Positions 7,913-15,300 of a stretch of DNA of 20,706 nucleotides are shown piece after piece. The notes below the pieces were generated by a model. That model did not search any database and had not been told where the DNA came from. It saw only the letters and a program-made list of their open reading frames with translations. The stretch is from NCBI GenBank assembly GCA_022758985.1, contig JAEMQC010000124.1:1-20706 (forward strand), given 5' to 3'. This DNA comes from Campylobacteraceae bacterium. GTDB lineage: Bacteria; Campylobacterota; Campylobacteria; Campylobacterales; UBA6016. The position numbers and the translations under genes were made by a program. How positions within the stretch are numbered: the first letter of the stretch is position 1; each line of letters opens with the position of its first letter.

Positions 7913-10900
7913 TTATTTAGTTTTATCTTCATCAAATACTCTAACGTCAAGTCCAAGAGCTTTTAGCTCATTAACAAGTACGTAGAATGTCTCTGGTATA
8001 CCAGTCTCAGGTACATTTTCGCCGTTTGTAATAGCTTTGTATGCTTTTACCCTACCCTCAGTGTCATCCGATTTGGTTGTCAGCATCTCTTTAAGCACAT
8101 GCGCTGCACCGTATGCCTCAAGTGCCCAAACCTCCATCTCACCAAATCTTTGTCCGCCGAATAGCGCTTTACCGCCGACAGGCTGTTGTGTTACAAGGCT
8201 GTAAGGTCCAGTACTTCTAGCGTGGACTTTTTCATCTACAAGGTGGTGTAGTTTTAGCATATACATATAGCCAACGTTTACGCGCTCTTTCATCTTCTCA
8301 CCAGTCTTACCGTCGTAAAGCTCCATCTTGCCATCACTGTCTATTTTTGCAAGCTCAAATAGTTTTTTCAGCTCTTCGTCATTTACGCCTTCAAATACAG
8401 GGGTCGCAAACTTGACGCCTTTTGCCCAATCTCTAGCGTAAGCAAGAAGCTGTTCGTCATCAAGCGAGGCTACAAACTCTTTGGCATTTATAAGTTTCGC
8501 AACATCTGCAATAGCAACCATTTTTTCTCTTAGCTCTTTAATCCATTCGCCTTGTTTTTGCTCAAATATATCGGCCAGCTGATTTCCTAGTTTTTTACCG
8601 GCAAGACCTAGATGAACCTCTAGAATCTGACCGATATTCATCCTTGAAGGAACACCAAGAGGATTTAGAACGATATCTATCGATTTGCCATCCTTCATAT
8701 AAGGCATATCAACCTCAGGCACGATAATAGATACGATACCTTTGTTTCCGTGTCGTCCCGACATCTTATCGCCGACTTTTAGTTTTCTTTTTGTAGCAAT
8801 GTAAACTTTTACGAGTTTTACTACGCCGCTAGGTAGGATGTCATCTTTTTCTAGAATAGATACTTTTTCATCAAAATCGGCTTTTAGCTTCTCTTTTTGT
8901 TTTCTAAAGTGGGTTTTGATCTTCTCATACTCTGCTTGGACTTTTGCATCAAAGCTTCTAACGAGTGTATTAATAGCAAATCTGTTCATATGCTCTAGAT
9001 CGTCCACCGAAATAGTCGAACCTTTTTTGGCTTCTATGTTGGATACGCTTACGTCAGCCGTTAGTTTATTTTTTGAAAGCAGAGAGTTGATTCTTAACAT
9101 CTCTTCTCTATCTATCATGTTTAGCTTATCGTGGTACTCTCTATCCATTTTCGCTTTTTCTTCTTCGAAATGCTTAACGGCTCTAGAGTCTTTGTCGTAA
9201 CCTTTTTTTGTAAAGATTTTTACATCTACGACAACGCCTTCCATTGACGGTGGGCAGTATAGAGATTTGTTTACAACGTGTCCGGCTTTTTCGCCAAATA
9301 TAGCTCTTAGAAGTCTCTCTTCTGGAGTCGGTTTTACCTCGCCTTTTGGAGATACTTTGCCGACCAGTATCATTCCACCTTTTACGTAGCTACCGATTTT
9401 TACGATACCGCTTTCGTCAAGATGCGAAATATCTTCGTCTTTTACATTCGGAATATCTCTTGTTATCTCTTCTACGCCGTGTTTTAGCTCTCTTGCTTCA
9501 ACCTCTTTTTCATAGATATGAACAGATGTAAATACGTCATCTCTGATAATTCTCTCAGATACAACCACGGCATCCTCGAAGTTGTAACCGTACCAAGGCA
9601 TAAACGCTACAAGAATATTTTTACCGATAGCAAGCTCACCATTATCCATACTTGGACCGTCGGCTATGATTTGACCCGCTTCTACTTTTTGGCCTATTTT
9701 TACGATAGGTTTTTGATTAAAGCTTGTATTTTGGTTTGTTCTAAGGTTCTTTTGAAGCGGATAGTGGTCGATAAACGCACCATCCTCATCTTCGCCCATG
9801 ACGTAGATATTTTGGCTGTCTACTTTTTCTACCACGCCGGCTCTAGTTGTCTTGATGCTCTCCCAAGAGTCTCTTGCGACAGTAGCCTCCATACCGGTAC
9901 CGACCATCGGTGCTTCCGTCCAAAGAAGCGGCACGCCTTGTCTTTGCATGTTTGAACCCATTAGCGCCCTATTCGCATCATCGTGTTCAAGGAACGGAAT
10001 AAGACCGGCAGCAACACCGACAACAGCCTTTGGCGATACATCTATCAGAGTGATAGTCTCTTTTTTGGTTAGGATTATCTCGCCGTCTTTTCTAGCCTCT
10101 ACGAAATCTTCAGCAATTAAACCATTTGCATCAAGCTTAGTGCTAGCAGGAGCGATTACTTGCCCCTCTTCTTGCGTAGCAGTTAGATATACGATTTCGT
10201 TCGTTACCTTGCCGTTTACGACTTTTTTGTATGGCGCTTCGATAAAGCCGTATTCGTTAACTTTTGAATAAGTAGAAAGCGTATTAATAAGACCAATGTT
10301 TTGACCCTCCGGTGTTTCAATCGGACAAATTCTGCCGTAATGCGTCGGGTGAACGTCACGCACCTCAAAGCCGGCTCTCTCTTTTACAAGACCGCCTTCG
10401 CCGAGCGCTGAGAGCCTTCTTTTGTGCGTAATCTCTGAAAGCGGATTTGTTTGATCCATAAACTGCGACAGCTGACCGCCTGTAAAGAAGTCTAGTATCG
10501 TAGTCGTAATCATTTTTGAGTTGATCAAATCATGCGGCATTAGCTCTTCAATATTCTGAACAGTAGAGATTTTGTCTTTTATCGCTTTTTGCATTTTGAC
10601 AAGACCTAGGTGAAGCTCATTTGCCAAAAGCTCGCCTATAGCTCTAATTCTTCTATTTCCGAGGTGATCCCTGTCATCGATATAACCGATACCGTTTTTA
10701 ACTTTTATTAGATATCTAACAGTCTTAATAAGGTCTTCGTGCGTTAAAACCGTAACGTATTCCGGAACCTCTATCCCCAGTTTGTGGTTCATTTTCATAC
10801 GACCCACTTTTGTGAGATCGTATCTTTCAGGGTGGAAGAATAGTTTTAGTACAAAGTCATGTGCCGCATCTTTTGTTACAGGCTCGCCAGGTCTCATAAC

Positions 10901-12052
10901 CTTGTAGATTCTGATTGCAGCAAGGTCATTTTCGTCCTCAATACCCTCTGTTTGTTTTAGAAGTTTGAGAGACTCTTGGTCGGATAGGAATGAGTTGATT
11001 ACAGAGTTATCAACGCCGGCTGCAAGGTCGTTAGCTATTTCAAACTCTGTTATACCGAGTTCGATTATCTTTTTAAGTTTATTCTCGTCAACTTGGGTAA
11101 GCGCATCAAATACAACTTCGCCCGTCGAAGAGTCAACAATCGGAGTAGCTATATATCTTGAGAATAGAATGTCGAGTGGATACTCTACGAATTCTAGACC
11201 TTTTTGTTTAAGCTCTTTTGCTTTTCTCTCAGACAGCCTTTTGCCGCCAGTCATTATGAGGTTGCCCTCAGCGTCAATGAGGTCATACTCAAGTCTTCCC
11301 GCATAATCTTCAGGAACAAAAGGAATTAGGAACTTGTTGTTTTTTATCTGAATTTTTAGGATTGGATAAAATAGTTTGATGATATCTTGTTTTGAGTATC
11401 CAAGCGCTCTAAATAGAATAGTTACAGGTATTTTCCTTCTTTTGTTAATTCTTACATAAAGCACATCTTTTGCGTCATACTCAAAGTATAGCCATGCACC
11501 TCTATCCGGAATGATTTGAGCCGTATAAATTAGCTTGCCAGAAGCAGTCATAGACTCTTCTTCTTTGAAGATAACGCCCGGACTTCTATGTAGCTGATTT
11601 ACGACAACTCTTTCGACGCCGTTAATAATAAAAGAGGTTCTCTCGGTCATCATAGGAATTTCACGAACAAATATAGATTGTTCTTTTATATCCTTAACCC
11701 CTTTTTTCTCGCCAGTTTTTTCGTCTTTATCCCAAACAACAAGTCTGATTTTTATTTTGAGCGGAATTGAATATGTAAGTCCTCTCTCCATAGACTCTCT
11801 GACCGTATATTTGGGTCTTCCAAATTCGCTCCCTGCGTATTCGAGGGTCAATCTATTTTGAGAATCGTGTATAGGGAATATAGATTTAAATACTCTTTCG
11901 ATACCAGCGCCGCTTCTATCTTCTTCGTCGACCATCAAGAAGTCGTTATAGCTCTTTTGTTGAAGCTGAAGCAAATTTGGAATACCCAGAACCTGAGGAG
12001 TTTTAGAAAAGTCAACTCGGAGTCTATTTCCTGATTTTAGGCTGTTTAGCAT
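7913..12052 (-). CDS. rpoB: DNA-directed RNA polymerase subunit beta
   Basis: The beta subunit completes the RNA polymerase active site and forms the rifampicin pocket. The 1379-residue product matches the family along its length. Rifampicin cluster I (about 525-555) carries the usual wild-type residues: Gln530, Asp533, His543, Arg546 and Ser548, corresponding to E. coli 513, 516, 526, 529 and 531. Towards the C-terminus are the GDKMSGRHGNKG segment and the QPVGGKALFGGQRFGEME segment that contacts beta'. The ATG is preceded by AGAGG. It lies downstream of rplL across a 109-bp gap holding a strong terminator, so full-length rplJL-rpoBC transcripts probably need read-through, or rpoBC has its own promoter. 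rpoC follows 17 bp later. Confidence 0.98.
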   Translation of the reverse strand: MLNSLKSGNRLRVDFSKTPQVLGIPNLLQLQQKSYNDFLMVDEEDRSGAGIERVFKSIFPIHDSQNRLTLEYAGSEFGRPKYTVRESMERGLTYSIPLKIKIRLVVWDKDEKTGEKKGVKDIKEQSIFVREIPMMTERTSFIINGVERVVVNQLHRSPGVIFKEEESMTASGKLIYTAQIIPDRGAWLYFEYDAKDVLYVRINKRRKIPVTILFRALGYSKQDIIKLFYPILKIQIKNNKFLIPFVPEDYAGRLEYDLIDAEGNLIMTGGKRLSERKAKELKQKGLEFVEYPLDILFSRYIATPIVDSSTGEVVFDALTQVDENKLKKIIELGITEFEIANDLAAGVDNSVINSFLSDQESLKLLKQTEGIEDENDLAAIRIYKVMRPGEPVTKDAAHDFVLKLFFHPERYDLTKVGRMKMNHKLGIEVPEYVTVLTHEDLIKTVRYLIKVKNGIGYIDDRDHLGNRRIRAIGELLANELHLGLVKMQKAIKDKISTVQNIEELMPHDLINSKMITTTILDFFTGGQLSQFMDQTNPLSEITHKRRLSALGEGGLVKERAGFEVRDVHPTHYGRICPIETPEGQNIGLINTLSTYSKVNEYGFIEAPYKKVVNGKVTNEIVYLTATQEEGQVIAPASTKLDANGLIAEDFVEARKDGEIILTKKETITLIDVSPKAVVGVAAGLIPFLEHDDANRALMGSNMQRQGVPLLWTEAPMVGTGMEATVARDSWESIKTTRAGVVEKVDSQNIYVMGEDEDGAFIDHYPLQKNLRTNQNTSFNQKPIVKIGQKVEAGQIIADGPSMDNGELAIGKNILVAFMPWYGYNFEDAVVVSERIIRDDVFTSVHIYEKEVEARELKHGVEEITRDIPNVKDEDISHLDESGIVKIGSYVKGGMILVGKVSPKGEVKPTPEERLLRAIFGEKAGHVVNKSLYCPPSMEGVVVDVKIFTKKGYDKDSRAVKHFEEEKAKMDREYHDKLNMIDREEMLRINSLLSKNKLTADVSVSNIEAKKGSTISVDDLEHMNRFAINTLVRSFDAKVQAEYEKIKTHFRKQKEKLKADFDEKVSILEKDDILPSGVVKLVKVYIATKRKLKVGDKMSGRHGNKGIVSIIVPEVDMPYMKDGKSIDIVLNPLGVPSRMNIGQILEVHLGLAGKKLGNQLADIFEQKQGEWIKELREKMVAIADVAKLINAKEFVASLDDEQLLAYARDWAKGVKFATPVFEGVNDEELKKLFELAKIDSDGKMELYDGKTGEKMKERVNVGYMYMLKLHHLVDEKVHARSTGPYSLVTQQPVGGKALFGGQRFGEMEVWALEAYGAAHVLKEMLTTKSDDTEGRVKAYKAITNGENVPETGIPETFYVLVNELKALGLDVRVFDEDKTK

Positions 12053-12124
12053 ATTGCGGTACCTCTTATGAAGTTTGGATGAAAATTATTTTTGTTAGAG
12101 AAAAAATTAGACAGTTTGGAAACC

Positions 12125-12130
12125 ATTAAA
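12125..12130 (-). promoter_or_regulatory. Possible rpoB promoter, -10-like TTTAAT
   Basis: TTTAAT on the minus strand (five of six to TATAAT) follows the T-run of the rplL terminator within 4 nt and lies about 75 bases before rpoB. This repeats the arrangement seen before rpsL and fusA. The hexamer is common in AT-rich sequence, so support is weak. Confidence 0.28.
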
Positions 12131-12133
12131 ATG

Positions 12134-12158
12134 AAAAAAGCCGCCCGAAGACGGCTTT
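12134..12158 (-). terminator. Terminator/attenuator between rplL and rpoB
   Basis: On the minus strand a 9-bp stem (AAAGCCGTC with GGCGGCTTT, one G-T pair) is closed by a C(TTCG)G tetraloop and followed directly by six T (12139-12134). It starts 3 bases after the rplL stop codon. E. coli has a partial terminator at the same place that lowers rpoBC expression relative to the stalk proteins. The position here suggests the same function. Confidence 0.88.
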
Positions 12159-12161
12159 AAA

Positions 12162-12542
12162 TTATTTAACTTCTACCTTAGCGCCAACTTCTTCAAGTTT
12201 CGCTTTGATTTCGTCAGCTTCTGCTTTAGAAGCCCCAGTTTTAACAGTAAATGGAGTCTCTTCAGATGCTTTTTTAGCCTCAGCTAGACCAAGACCTGTA
12301 AGCTCTCTAAGAACTTTAATAACGTTGATTTTTTTCTCACCTGAACTTGCAAGAATAACATCAAATTCTGTTTTTTCTTCAACAGCAGCAGCTGCAGCGC
12401 CACCACCAGCAACAGCGCCAGCCATAACAACTGGTTGTGCGGAAACACCAAATTTCTCTTCAAATTCTTTTACTAGCTCAGATAGTTCAAGCACGCTAAG
12501 ACCAGCGATAAACTCAATTACTTGTTCTTTTGTAACTGCCAT
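12162..12542 (-). CDS. rplL: 50S ribosomal protein L7/L12
   Basis: L7/L12 is the multicopy ribosomal stalk protein that recruits and activates translational GTPases such as EF-Tu and EF-G. The 126-residue product shows the three expected parts: a helical N-terminal dimerisation domain (about 1-32), an Ala/Gly-rich hinge (about 38-54), and the globular C-terminal domain starting EKTEFDVIL, with the factor-binding helices around KVLRELTGLGLAEAKK. The ATG has AAAGGA upstream. It follows rplJ by 45 bp. L7/L12 dimers bind the C-terminal helix of L10, so the two are made together. A strong terminator starts right after the stop codon. Confidence 0.98.
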   Translation of the reverse strand: MAVTKEQVIEFIAGLSVLELSELVKEFEEKFGVSAQPVVMAGAVAGGGAAAAAVEEKTEFDVILASSGEKKINVIKVLRELTGLGLAEAKKASEETPFTVKTGASKAEADEIKAKLEEVGAKVEVK

Positions 12543-12587
12543 GTTAAATCCTTTCTATTTTTCGTATGATTTTTTAATTATTAACGC

Positions 12588-13070
12588 TTACGCGCTCTCT
12601 TTTTGCTTTCTAACTTCGTCAAGCGCAGTAACGAACATTCTTGCAGGCGCAGTCCATACAGACAAAAGCATGCCGATAAGCTCGTTTTTGCTTGGAAGCT
12701 TAGACATAGCAATAACAGTTGTGGCATCAACTACTTTACCGTCAAGGTACGCAGATTTAACCACAAGTCTGTCTTTATAGCTATCCGCAAATTTTGCGAT
12801 TAGCTTGCAAACGTCTAGTTGGTCCGGACCCCAAACAACTATGTTAGTATCTTTAAGTTCAAGACCTTCTATTTTAGCTTTATCAAGAGCTATTGCAGCC
12901 AAAGTGTTTTTAACAACTTTAACTTTCATGCCGTTAGCTCTAGCTTCGTTTCTCATGGCTTCAAGTTCTTTAACAGTTACAGCCCTATAGCCCGCAACAG
13001 CAAGACCTTGACTAGCAGCAAACTCGGCCGAAAGGCTCTCGATTATGCTATTTTTTTCAGCTTTAGTCAT
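12588..13070 (-). CDS. rplJ: 50S ribosomal protein L10
   Basis: L10 (P0-like) anchors the L7/L12 dimers to 23S rRNA at the base of the ribosomal stalk. The 160-residue product is of usual size. It begins MTKAEKNSIIESL and contains the conserved rRNA-binding N-terminal domain (VAGYRAVTVKELEAMR, then VKVVKNTLAAIALDKA) and a C-terminal helix ending ALDEVRKQKESA that would carry L7/L12. The ATG is preceded by a strong AAGGAG (13085-13080) at 9-nt spacing. The 98-bp gap to rplA holds a hairpin that looks like the autoregulatory L10 leader, so L10-L12 feedback on this mRNA is likely. Confidence 0.97.
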   Translation of the reverse strand: MTKAEKNSIIESLSAEFAASQGLAVAGYRAVTVKELEAMRNEARANGMKVKVVKNTLAAIALDKAKIEGLELKDTNIVVWGPDQLDVCKLIAKFADSYKDRLVVKSAYLDGKVVDATTVIAMSKLPSKNELIGMLLSVWTAPARMFVTALDEVRKQKESA

Positions 13071-13094
13071 TTTTTTCTTCTCCTTTCCAGACCG

Positions 13095-13144
13095 AAGACT
13101 TCAGACAGGATTTACGGAAGAATCCACCCGTCATCATCAGTCTT
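13095..13144 (-). promoter_or_regulatory. L10 leader-type autoregulatory RNA element
   Basis: On the minus strand, outer arms AAGACT (13144-13139) and AGTCTT (13100-13095) enclose GACG/TGTC and then GGATT/AATCC (13125-13121 with 13112-13108), with an 8-nt loop. The asymmetric internal loop between outer and inner stems has GATGAT on one side and TGA on the other. This resembles a kink-turn, a feature described for the L10 leader that binds the L10-L12 complex. It ends 9 nt before the rplJ Shine-Dalgarno sequence, where binding could affect translation. The identity as L10 leader is inferred from structure and position. Confidence 0.68.
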
Positions 13145-13168
13145 AAGATAAACTATCTACTTTTTTAA

Positions 13169-13873
13169 TTATCTAATATCTAGAAGCTCTGACGGCTCTA
13201 GTTTCACAGAAGGCGATTGTGTTAGCGAAAGGTAAGCACCTTTTATGTATCTACCTTTAGCGCCTGCAGGTTTTAGTCTATTTAGTGTTCTGACTAGCTC
13301 GTTAGCATTTTCTAGCAAATCTTCAGTAGAGAAGCTTGACTTACCGATACCTGCATGGATATTACCTTTTTTGTCAACTCTAAAGTTAACTTGACCGCTT
13401 TTTGCGTTTTGAACGGCTTTTGTAACATCCATAGTTACGGTACCTGTTTTAGGGTTTGGCATAAGACCTTTTGGTCCTAGGATTTTACCTATTTTACCGA
13501 TGATACCCATTGTATCCGGAGTTGCTATAACTATATCAAAGTCAAGTCTTCCGTTTTTAATCTCTTCGGCTAGGTCCTCATCACCAACTACGTCAGCGCC
13601 TGCCGCCTTAGCTTCTTCGGCTTTTTGGTTTTTGGCGAAAACAGCTACCCTTACAGTTTTACCGGTTCCTTTTGGCAAAACAACAGCGCCTCTTACCATT
13701 TGATCTGCATGTCTTGGGTCAACGTTTAGTTGAACGCAGATTTCTACAGTTTCATCAAACTTAGCGCTTTTAAGTTCTCTTACTAGAGCCATACCCTCGC
13801 TTAGAGTATAGTTTTTGTCAGCATCAATTTTTTGTTGAAGAGCTGCAATCCTTTTTGGTGTTTTTTTTGACAT
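13169..13873 (-). CDS. rplA: 50S ribosomal protein L1
   Basis: L1 binds the mobile L1 stalk of 23S rRNA and helps release deacylated tRNA from the E site. In several bacteria and archaea it also represses its own mRNA. The 234-residue product matches the family size. The signature GPKGLMPNPKTGTV lies at 133-146 and the C-terminal RNA-contact segment around KGAYLSLTQSPSVKL at 211-225. The ATG is preceded by AAAGG. It follows rplK by 86 bp, an unusually long gap for this conserved pair. That gap contains a candidate pseudoknot, which raises the possibility of separate control of L1 translation. Confidence 0.97.
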   Translation of the reverse strand: MSKKTPKRIAALQQKIDADKNYTLSEGMALVRELKSAKFDETVEICVQLNVDPRHADQMVRGAVVLPKGTGKTVRVAVFAKNQKAEEAKAAGADVVGDEDLAEEIKNGRLDFDIVIATPDTMGIIGKIGKILGPKGLMPNPKTGTVTMDVTKAVQNAKSGQVNFRVDKKGNIHAGIGKSSFSTEDLLENANELVRTLNRLKPAGAKGRYIKGAYLSLTQSPSVKLEPSELLDIR

Positions 13874-13906
13874 CTTCTTTACCTTTCGCTTTTTGTTTTT
13901 TAAGCT

Positions 13907-13946
13907 ACCGCATAAATTTTACAAAGCAGATGCGGTCTTCTGCTTT
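13907..13946 (-). promoter_or_regulatory. Candidate H-type pseudoknot upstream of rplA
   Basis: On the minus strand an 8-bp stem (AAAGCAGA at 13946-13939 with TCTGCTTT at 13930-13923) has in its loop the sequence ACCGCA (13936-13931). This is perfectly complementary to TGCGGT (13912-13907) just downstream. The resulting connecting loops are 2 nt (AG) and 10 nt (GTAAAATTTA, A-rich), which suits H-type geometry. A simple hairpin ACCGCAT/ATGCGGT with a 16-nt loop is the competing fold. The element ends about 33 nt before the rplA start codon. No known family was recognised. Confidence 0.5.
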
Positions 13947-13959
13947 TATTTTTCGCAGA

Positions 13960-14382
13960 TTATTCTACTACGATACCCATGCTTCTAGCAGAACCTTCAA
14001 CGATTCTGGCAGCAGCTTCTTTATCTGTAGTGTTCATATCTACGATTTTTCTTTCAACTATTTCCATAACTTGAGCTTTTGTAAGCTTACCCACTTTATC
14101 TTTCAAAGGATTGTTGCTTCCTTTGTCGATTTTTGCAGTTTTCTTAATAAGCTCGGTCATAGGAGGTTGTTTTGTTATAAAGCTAAAGCTTTTATCCGAA
14201 TAAACAGTGATTACAACAGGAAGTCTCCATCCCGCTTGATCTTTTGTTTTTTCGTTAAACGCTTTACAAAACTCCATAATATTTACGCCTCTAGCGCCAA
14301 GAGCTGGTCCGATCGGTGGTGACGGGTTTGCTTTAGCGGCTTCGATTTGTAGCTTTATTTCGCCGACAACTTTTTTTGCCAT
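13960..14382 (-). CDS. rplK: 50S ribosomal protein L11
   Basis: L11 binds the GTPase-associated centre of 23S rRNA, near where EF-G and EF-Tu act, and is needed for RelA-type stringent sensing. The 140-residue product is of normal length. The N-terminal domain holds the PSPPIGPALGARGVNI segment with Pro22 and Pro23, the thiostrepton-related prolines. The C-terminal rRNA-binding domain ends SARSMGIVVE. The ATG has AAAGGA upstream. It lies 19 bp after nusG in the conserved secE-nusG-rplK-rplA order and is probably cotranscribed with them. Confidence 0.98.
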   Translation of the reverse strand: MAKKVVGEIKLQIEAAKANPSPPIGPALGARGVNIMEFCKAFNEKTKDQAGWRLPVVITVYSDKSFSFITKQPPMTELIKKTAKIDKGSNNPLKDKVGKLTKAQVMEIVERKIVDMNTTDKEAAARIVEGSARSMGIVVE

Positions 14383-14401
14383 TTTTTATCCTTTCGTAAG
14401 A

Positions 14402-14932
14402 TTAAACTATTTTTTCAACTTGAGTACAAAGTATCTCTACCGGCGTACTTCTGCCGAAAATAGAAACGTTAAGTTTCAATTTACCGTGTGCCATATCGTA
14501 TTCTTCAACTATTCCCGTGAAGTTTGCAAAAGGACCGTCTATAATCCTTACAACCTCCGCCGTCGAAAAGTTAACTTTCGGTTTTGGCGCACTTTTATTG
14601 TGGGCTTTTTCAAGAATAAGCTCAATATCTTTATCAGATAGAGGGGTTGGCTTTTTAGCTTCGCCGATGAATTTTCCAACCTTTGAGAGAGATTGGATTT
14701 TTTGCCACAGATTTGTATCAAGATCTAGTTTTGCGAATACATAACCGGGATACAAAGGTCTTTCAACTATTTTTTGTTTGCCTTTCTTTAACTCGATAAC
14801 ATCTTCCATCGGAACAACAATATCAGCAAGCCTATCTTGAATACCTTGCTCTTCTACAAGGGCCGTAATTGCTTTTTTAACACTAACTTCGCTTCCAGAA
14901 TAAGCTTGAATTGCATACCATCTATGAGACAT
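14402..14932 (-). CDS. nusG: Transcription termination/antitermination factor NusG
   Basis: NusG binds the RNA polymerase clamp, alters pausing, and links polymerase to Rho or to ribosomal protein S10. The 176-residue product has the standard layout: an NGN domain beginning with RWYAIQAYSG (about 4-110, including the conserved RPLYPGYVFAK at 58-68) and a C-terminal KOW domain (about 125-176; VRIIDGPFANFTGIVEEYD). The start is ATG, 4 bp after the secE stop, with AGG in the end of secE serving as a weak Shine-Dalgarno sequence, so translation is probably coupled to secE. The polymerase subunits it acts on are encoded a few genes downstream. Confidence 0.98.
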   Translation of the reverse strand: MSHRWYAIQAYSGSEVSVKKAITALVEEQGIQDRLADIVVPMEDVIELKKGKQKIVERPLYPGYVFAKLDLDTNLWQKIQSLSKVGKFIGEAKKPTPLSDKDIELILEKAHNKSAPKPKVNFSTAEVVRIIDGPFANFTGIVEEYDMAHGKLKLNVSIFGRSTPVEILCTQVEKIV

Positions 14933-14936
14933 CTGA

Positions 14937-15119
14937 TTAACCTAATATAAGTTTTAAAGAAATAGACATAATCCAATCTATTAGCGCCAAATAAAGCGAA
15001 ACAACGGTTACAACGATAATTACCGCATAAAAAGCCGTTTTAACCTGCTGTTTTAACGGGAAAATTACCTTTGACAATTCGGCCTTTGAAAGCCTAAAAT
15101 AACTTATCATCTTTTCCAT
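14937..15119 (-). CDS. secE: Preprotein translocase subunit SecE
   Basis: SecE is the small inner-membrane subunit that clamps the SecY channel. The product has 60 residues, the short single-span form common outside enterobacteria. It starts with an amphipathic segment (about 6-22, containing the conserved ELSKVIFPLKQQV-like stretch) followed by one membrane helix at about 27-50 (FYAVIIVVTVVSLYLALIDW). The first ATG is used here, but Met4 is an alternative because both have only a weak AGTAGAG-type ribosome site upstream. Overlap-close spacing with nusG (4 bp) is the conserved arrangement. Confidence 0.93.
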   Translation of the reverse strand: MEKMISYFRLSKAELSKVIFPLKQQVKTAFYAVIIVVTVVSLYLALIDWIMSISLKLILG

Positions 15120-15152
15120 GCTTTACTCTACTTTATCAACATTTTTAAAATC

Positions 15153-15158
15153 TTTATA
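15153..15158 (-). promoter_or_regulatory. Possible secE-nusG promoter, -10-like TATAAA
   Basis: In the AT-rich 67-bp gap between tRNA-Trp and secE, the minus strand reads TTTTTATAAAG. TATAAA matches five of six bases of TATAAT, has T-rich sequence before it, and lies about 34 bases before secE. There is no -35 hexamer. It could supplement transcription coming through tRNA-Trp. Confidence 0.3.
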
Positions 15159-15186
15159 AAAACATCTTAAAAATAGTGATGCCTGA

Positions 15187-15262
15187 TGGCAGGGCAGGTA
15201 GGATTCGAACCCACAACATACGGTTTTGGAGACCGCCGTTCTACCATTGGAACTACTGCCCT
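15187..15262 (-). tRNA. tRNA-Trp (anticodon CCA)
   Basis: The 76-nt gene folds as a full cloverleaf with the 3' CCA encoded. Acceptor arms AGGGCAG and CTGCCCT pair perfectly, the discriminator base is G, the T-loop is TTCGAAT, and the anticodon CCA is at 15229-15227. It lies between rpmG and secE, the common place for tRNA-Trp next to secE-nusG. Its 5' end is only 3 nt from the T-run of the rpmG terminator, so its 5' end must be made by RNase P from read-through RNA or a very close start. Confidence 0.97.
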
Positions 15263-15265
15263 AAG

Positions 15266-15300
15266 AAAAAAGAGGCCTCTTATTAGAGTTTAGCCTCTTT
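15266..15300 (-). terminator. Terminator overlapping the rpmG stop codon
   Basis: On the minus strand AAAGAGGC (15300-15293) pairs with GCCTCTTT (15276-15269). Inside it CTCT (15288-15285) pairs with AGAG (15280-15277) around a 4-nt loop, leaving a TAAA bulge. Six T follow (15271-15266). The rpmG stop codon (15285-15283) lies at the apical loop. The structure looks like an intrinsic terminator that must be read through, or opened by terminating ribosomes, for tRNA-Trp and secE to be transcribed from upstream. Confidence 0.7.

Noticed and set aside
4000..11306. Plus-strand open frames of up to 145 codons opposite rpoC and rpoB
   Set aside because: They are fully antisense to conserved polymerase genes, with low-complexity Ser-rich translations and no Shine-Dalgarno sequence.
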